Shown here piece by piece: positions 63,796 to 64,000 of a stretch of 64,000 nt of DNA (position 1 is the stretch's first letter; each line of letters opens with the position of its first letter). Location: contig NZ_WITI01000001.1 of the NCBI RefSeq assembly GCF_009601055.1, positions 266,737 through 330,736 of the forward strand, given 5' to 3'. The translations under genes were made by a program, and so were the position numbers. The notes below the pieces were generated by a model, which was not told the DNA's origin, did no database searches, and saw nothing but the letters and a program-made list of their open reading frames with translations. The DNA comes from Lactococcus sp. dk101. Lineage in GTDB: Bacteria > Bacillota > Bacilli > Lactobacillales > Streptococcaceae.

Positions 63796-64000
63796 TTGAA
63801 AAGACTAATCCATTCAATGAACACTCGTCTCGGAATTCTTGGTGTATCCCTCTTTTTTGTCTGGGTTAAGACAGTCCTTGCCTATTTCACCGAATTCCAA
63901 CAATTACATAGCTCAAATCTAGCCGACTACATTCTCATGTTTGTCAATCCCATTGGATTTACGGCTTTCTTCTTGAGTTTTACACTATATATCAAAAGAA
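63796..64000 (+). CDS. ltaS: Lipoteichoic acid synthase, 3' end cut off by the window
   Basis: TTG start with GAAAGGCGA upstream. The 68 visible residues show MNTRLGILGVSLFFVWVKT, a membrane segment with the early RLG and K-T pattern of LtaS N-termini, then a loop and a second membrane segment (PIGFTAFFLSFTLY). The sulfatase-fold catalytic domain lies beyond the window, so the call rests on the N-terminus only. Confidence 0.7.
   Translation, partial: MKRLIHSMNTRLGILGVSLFFVWVKTVLAYFTEFQQLHSSNLADYILMFVNPIGFTAFFLSFTLYIKR

Noticed and set aside
1-64000. CRISPR array, tRNA or rRNA genes, IS transposase, prophage genes
   Set aside because: Looked for and not seen; the only dispersed repeats are the palindrome family and the two hairpin elements.

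Overview
The window reads as Lactococcus chromosome (Streptococcaceae, low GC). Four things support this: a heat- and DNA-damage-type LexA-like repressor (HdiR type) paired with a Y-family polymerase; a LiaFSR/CesSR cell-envelope stress operon; an Lsa-family ABC-F gene; and a fab/acc fatty-acid operon headed by a MarR-type FabT-like gene that lacks fabK, as in lactococci. The species cannot be fixed from sequence alone. No tRNA, rRNA, CRISPR array, prophage or IS transposase was seen.

Layout. 1-2937: end of pbp2x, then mraY. 2990-6480: a Vex-type ABC exporter locus that is decaying (a frameshifted small membrane protein, a permease with two in-frame TAA codons, an intact ATPase), facing a paralogous small membrane protein and an unlisted 43-residue lipoprotein. 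6590-7800: small alarmone synthetase and rplS with its leader. 7870-11088: DUF4064-like membrane protein, hdiR, umuC-like, yolD. 11089-11366 and 18407-18670: two inverted copies of a non-coding hairpin-rich element. 11404-14396: TetR regulator and YhgE/Pip. 14520-18363: small membrane proteins, a MIP18-type protein and liaFSR. 18690-22583: HAD phosphatase, cyclophilin, S1 protein, TVP38-like, rodA. 22635-24364: lsa-type ABC-F gene behind a convincing attenuator. 24420-28988: EamA transporter, TetR plus a frameshifted flavoprotein, LdcB-type carboxypeptidase, DUF1361. 29091-34962: rimP-nusA-ylxR-ylxQ-infB-rbfA. 35147-36097: manA. 36303-45868: fabT-fabH-acpP-fabD-(51-residue ORF)-fabG-fabF-accB-(flavodoxin)-fabZ-accC-accD-accA. 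46034-49529: serC-serA-DUF1015 behind a CodY-like box. 50118-54540: Rgg regulator plus a WxL surface-protein cluster. 54629-64000: DUF4190, ArsC-like, exoA, metG, queT with a preQ1-II riboswitch, rnc, smc and the start of ltaS.

The most unusual signal belongs to no gene. The palindrome GTCAGNNCTGAC (extended TGTCAGNNCTGACA) occurs 22 times with no mismatch in the ten fixed positions, where far fewer than one is expected. It lies in coding and non-coding DNA alike. In genes it is read in the two frames that avoid its internal TGA, except once where the TGA is the gene's own stop. It also forms some terminator stems. It behaves like a highly iterated palindrome (compare HIP1 of cyanobacteria); its function is unknown to me.

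Three probable leaderless mRNAs, a hairpin that bridges a distant Shine-Dalgarno to its start codon, a Shine-Dalgarno-sequestering leader, and several well-formed operator arrays (HdiR, TetR, LiaR-like, Rgg-associated) add regulatory interest. Three single-base indels and two nonsense codons in otherwise open genes mean either recent gene decay or residual sequencing error.
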